Notes under the pieces: model-generated
Seen by the model: the letters and a program-made list of their open reading frames with translations, nothing else
Told to the model about the DNA's origin: nothing
Databases searched by the model: none
Program-made: the position numbers and the translations under genes
Shown: positions 7,638-9,792 of the stretch, in pieces
Position numbering within the stretch: the stretch's first letter is position 1
Layout of the letters: every line of letters begins with the position of its first letter
From: Cyclobacteriaceae bacterium
Lineage (GTDB): Bacteria > Bacteroidota > Bacteroidia > Cytophagales > Cyclobacteriaceae
DNA length: 9,792 nucleotides
Reading direction: 5' to 3'
Assembly: GCA_030589835.1 (NCBI GenBank)
Contig: JAUUZS010000108.1
Span: 1 to 9,792 of the forward strand

Positions 7638-9792
7638 TTATTTGTTTTTATTGGTGAAGCTTCCTTCCATGGTTACTATCTTTTTCATCACGTCAAAGTA
7701 AAGCATTACTACCAAAACCAGTGTCATAAACCACATGATCACCGCATTGAAATATAGCGTTTCGTAAAGATTGCCAGCAAAATGCTTTTTTGGTAAATAA
7801 AATAGGGTTCTGAAATCAACGCTGTTTTCAGGCCTAGGATCGGCAAAAATCGGGTATATTTGCTGCACCAGTCTACCGTCGTATTCCAATATCCTTGTTT
7901 TTTCCTTATTGTCAAATACCAGTGAGGTGATCTGATCGTTTGTATTTTCCCTTTTTAATTTATAATAAGCTTCTGCCCTTTTTGGGGAAGAAGTCATTTC
8001 CTTTATTTTCTTTTCTTTTGCTTTTTGAGCTTTTCTGTGACGGGTTAAATGTATGCGCTTCATGGTATTCAAAAATTCCTTACTCGCCTTAAAAGAAGCA
8101 GAATCCAATTTATCAATGGTCAGATTATGCAGATATTGAAATTTATCATTGCCAACTTCTATCAACTGTGCTTCGATTTCATTTCTCAATACGGAGAGGT
8201 CGTACACAATATTTGCCGTCGTTTCCTCATCAGTCGATTCTTTATTTGCAAAGGCATATTCCAATTTAGATTCCAATCTTGGCAAGTAATAAACGGTATG
8301 GTAATCAGCCAGGGCTATTTTCTTATCGACATCATAAAATATTTTTTCGAATTTATTGTTTTTAAACTGATTGACCGTAAGTGCTTCGTAAGCCCACCTG
8401 GATACCATGAAATCTCCGATCATTGGCACTCTTGATGTCGAGCCAAAGGCAGGATTCAGATGATCAAACTGAACCACCACGCCACTCAATAAAATTTGCG
8501 GAATGAGCAATATTGGAATGATGATATAAATGGTGACCGCCGAATTGAAGGAGGCCGAAATATTTAATCCCAGGACATTTGCAAAACAAGAGGCTGAAAA
8601 AAATATGAGCCAATACGAAAAATACATGCCATTTATCGCAAGAATAAAATTTCCTATCAAGACAAAAGATGCTGCCTGAATCGCCGATAAACTAAAAAGC
8701 AAAAGCAATTTTGAAGCGATATAACTCCCCCTGCTCAAGTGCAGGAAAGATTCGCGCTTTATTATTTTCTGATCTTTAATGATTTCTTCAGCACTTACCG
8801 TAAGGCCCATAAAAAGTGCGACAATCACGCCCATAAAAATGTATGCGGGAATGTTTACATTTTCCTGAAAAACATATTCAAAAGGCCTGTACGCTTCACC
8901 TGGATAAAACCGCACCAATACTGCCAAAATTACTGCCAGCAAAGGCGCTTCTAAAAAATTGATCAGGATATATTGCTTGTTGGCAAGTTTCGATTTTAAG
9001 TCCCTGGCGGTAAAAATGGCTAGCTGTTTAAAAAGTCCGGGGATATGGAGCACCGCCTTGGGCTCTTCTTTTGCCTTTCCAAGATCCTGAAGTTTAATTT
9101 TTTTCTTAAAGATTTCATTCCAGGTAACGGGCGTTATTTTTCGCTGCTCGGTATGGCGCCCATATTCATCTACTACCCGGGTCTCGATGATATTAAAAAT
9201 TTGCTCTGCATTTACGTTTCCACATTCTGAGCACGAGCCTGATTGTTTATCAACAAGTTGTGTCGTTTCCCTGAAATATTGAACCGCCTCAACAGGATTG
9301 CCATAATAAATTGGGTATCCTCCCACATCAAGAATAACCAGCTTATCAAACATTTTGAAAATATCGGATGAAGGTTGATGAATGACGACAAATATTAATT
9401 TGCCCCGAAGCGCCAATTCTTTCAGCAAATCCATAATATTTTCCGAATCCCTTGATGATAGCCCGGATGTGGGTTCGTCCATATACAGTACCATGGGCTC
9501 ACGAAGTAATTCGAGCCCAATATTCAATCGTTTTCTTTGTCCTCCCGAAATCGTTTTCTGTAGTGCGTTGCCCACCCTCAGGTGTTTTGTTTCGTACAAG
9601 CCCAGGCTAATAAGGGTTTTATCTACCAATTTTACAATTTCTTCTTCTGAATAGTTGTTGAAGCACAACTTAGCCGCATAGTACAAATTTTGAAATACCG
9701 AAAGGTCCTCAATGAGCAAGTCATCCTGTGGCACAAAGCCAATGACCCCTTCAATTTTCTTTCGCTCTTTATGAATATCAATATCATTGATC
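7638..9792 (-). CDS. ABCG-like ABC transporter, fused ATPase-permease (N-terminus beyond window)
   Basis: Half transporter with an N-terminal ATPase domain and a C-terminal ABC-2 type membrane domain. The frame is open through the right edge (upstream codons read INDIDIHKERKKIEGVIGF before VPQDD), so the GTG at 9734 is internal and Walker A lies outside the window. Numbering from that codon: Q-loop PQDD (2-5), signature ISGGQRKR (62-69), Walker B VLYMDEPTSG (82-91; D86, E87), H-loop IHQPSSD (H119), then LVILDVGGYPIYYG, as in eukaryotic ABCG/White proteins. A CxxC (C168, C171; SCSECGNVN) links the domains. Membrane helices lie at about 255-276, 296-315, 340-368, 374-394, 400-421 and 660-682. 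A hydrophilic stretch of some 235 residues (about 425-660), rich in Lys/Glu at 558-600, separates the last two helices. The substrate is unknown; lipid or envelope-component export is a guess from family. It is followed after 3 bp by the YdcF-like gene. Confidence 0.92.
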   Translation of the reverse strand, partial: INDIDIHKERKKIEGVIGFVPQDDLLIEDLSVFQNLYYAAKLCFNNYSEEEIVKLVDKTLISLGLYETKHLRVGNALQKTISGGQRKRLNIGLELLREPMVLYMDEPTSGLSSRDSENIMDLLKELALRGKLIFVVIHQPSSDIFKMFDKLVILDVGGYPIYYGNPVEAVQYFRETTQLVDKQSGSCSECGNVNAEQIFNIIETRVVDEYGRHTEQRKITPVTWNEIFKKKIKLQDLGKAKEEPKAVLHIPGLFKQLAIFTARDLKSKLANKQYILINFLEAPLLAVILAVLVRFYPGEAYRPFEYVFQENVNIPAYIFMGVIVALFMGLTVSAEEIIKDQKIIKRESFLHLSRGSYIASKLLLLFSLSAIQAASFVLIGNFILAINGMYFSYWLIFFSASCFANVLGLNISASFNSAVTIYIIIPILLIPQILLSGVVVQFDHLNPAFGSTSRVPMIGDFMVSRWAYEALTVNQFKNNKFEKIFYDVDKKIALADYHTVYYLPRLESKLEYAFANKESTDEETTANIVYDLSVLRNEIEAQLIEVGNDKFQYLHNLTIDKLDSASFKASKEFLNTMKRIHLTRHRKAQKAKEKKIKEMTSSPKRAEAYYKLKRENTNDQITSLVFDNKEKTRILEYDGRLVQQIYPIFADPRPENSVDFRTLFYLPKKHFAGNLYETLYFNAVIMWFMTLVLVVMLYFDVMKKIVTMEGSFTNKNK

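Noticed and set aside
9732..9734. GTG at 9734 as the start of the ABC transporter
   Set aside because: It is the valine of the Q-loop VPQDD. The frame stays open and transporter-like to the window edge, and Walker A would otherwise be absent.

Overview
The window (9,792 bp) carries ordinary chromosomal metabolic and envelope genes. It most likely comes from a member of the Bacteroidota. The reasons are moderate-to-low GC, A/T-rich stretches without a Shine-Dalgarno motif in front of most starts, and the family types present: an M19 dipeptidase with an E-N-G active-site variant, and a large ABCG-like ABC protein with a CxxC insert. This placement is an inference from style and family; no rRNA or marker gene is present. 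No tRNA, rRNA, CRISPR array, insertion sequence or phage gene was seen.

Layout. (1) Positions 1-1030, + strand: the 3' part of an M19 (renal dipeptidase-like) peptidase, its N-terminus cut by the window edge. (2) Positions 1099-4327, - strand: a three-gene operon in the order pta, 3-hydroxyacyl-CoA dehydrogenase-like gene, ackA. It holds the classic acetyl-CoA to acetyl-phosphate to acetate (plus ATP) pathway, with a divergent dehydrogenase inserted between the two enzymes. (3) Positions 4328-4566: a 239-bp divergent spacer that should hold promoters in both directions. (4) Positions 4567-6695, + strand: an EI24/CysZ-like four-helix membrane protein whose 3' end overlaps by 43 bp the start of a Sad/YneI-type succinate-semialdehyde dehydrogenase gene. 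(5) Positions 6696-6863: a convergent spacer with a 13-bp perfect palindrome. (6) Positions 6864-9792, - strand: an ABCG-like half transporter, cut at its N-terminus by the right edge, followed after 3 bp by a membrane-anchored YdcF/ElyC-type (DUF218) protein.

Working together. Pta and AckA interconvert acetyl-CoA and acetate with substrate-level ATP formation. The dehydrogenase between them suggests a link to acyl-CoA oxidation or reduction, but three normally conserved polar active-site residues are changed, so its substrate is uncertain. The succinate-semialdehyde dehydrogenase feeds 4-aminobutyrate or succinate-semialdehyde carbon into the TCA cycle. The ABC transporter and YdcF-like protein form a tight pair that probably acts at the cell envelope.

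Nothing here amounts to a clear new defence or mobile system. The points most worth a second look are the altered dehydrogenase inside the pta-ackA operon, the very long hydrophilic loop in the ABC transporter, and the 43-bp gene overlap.
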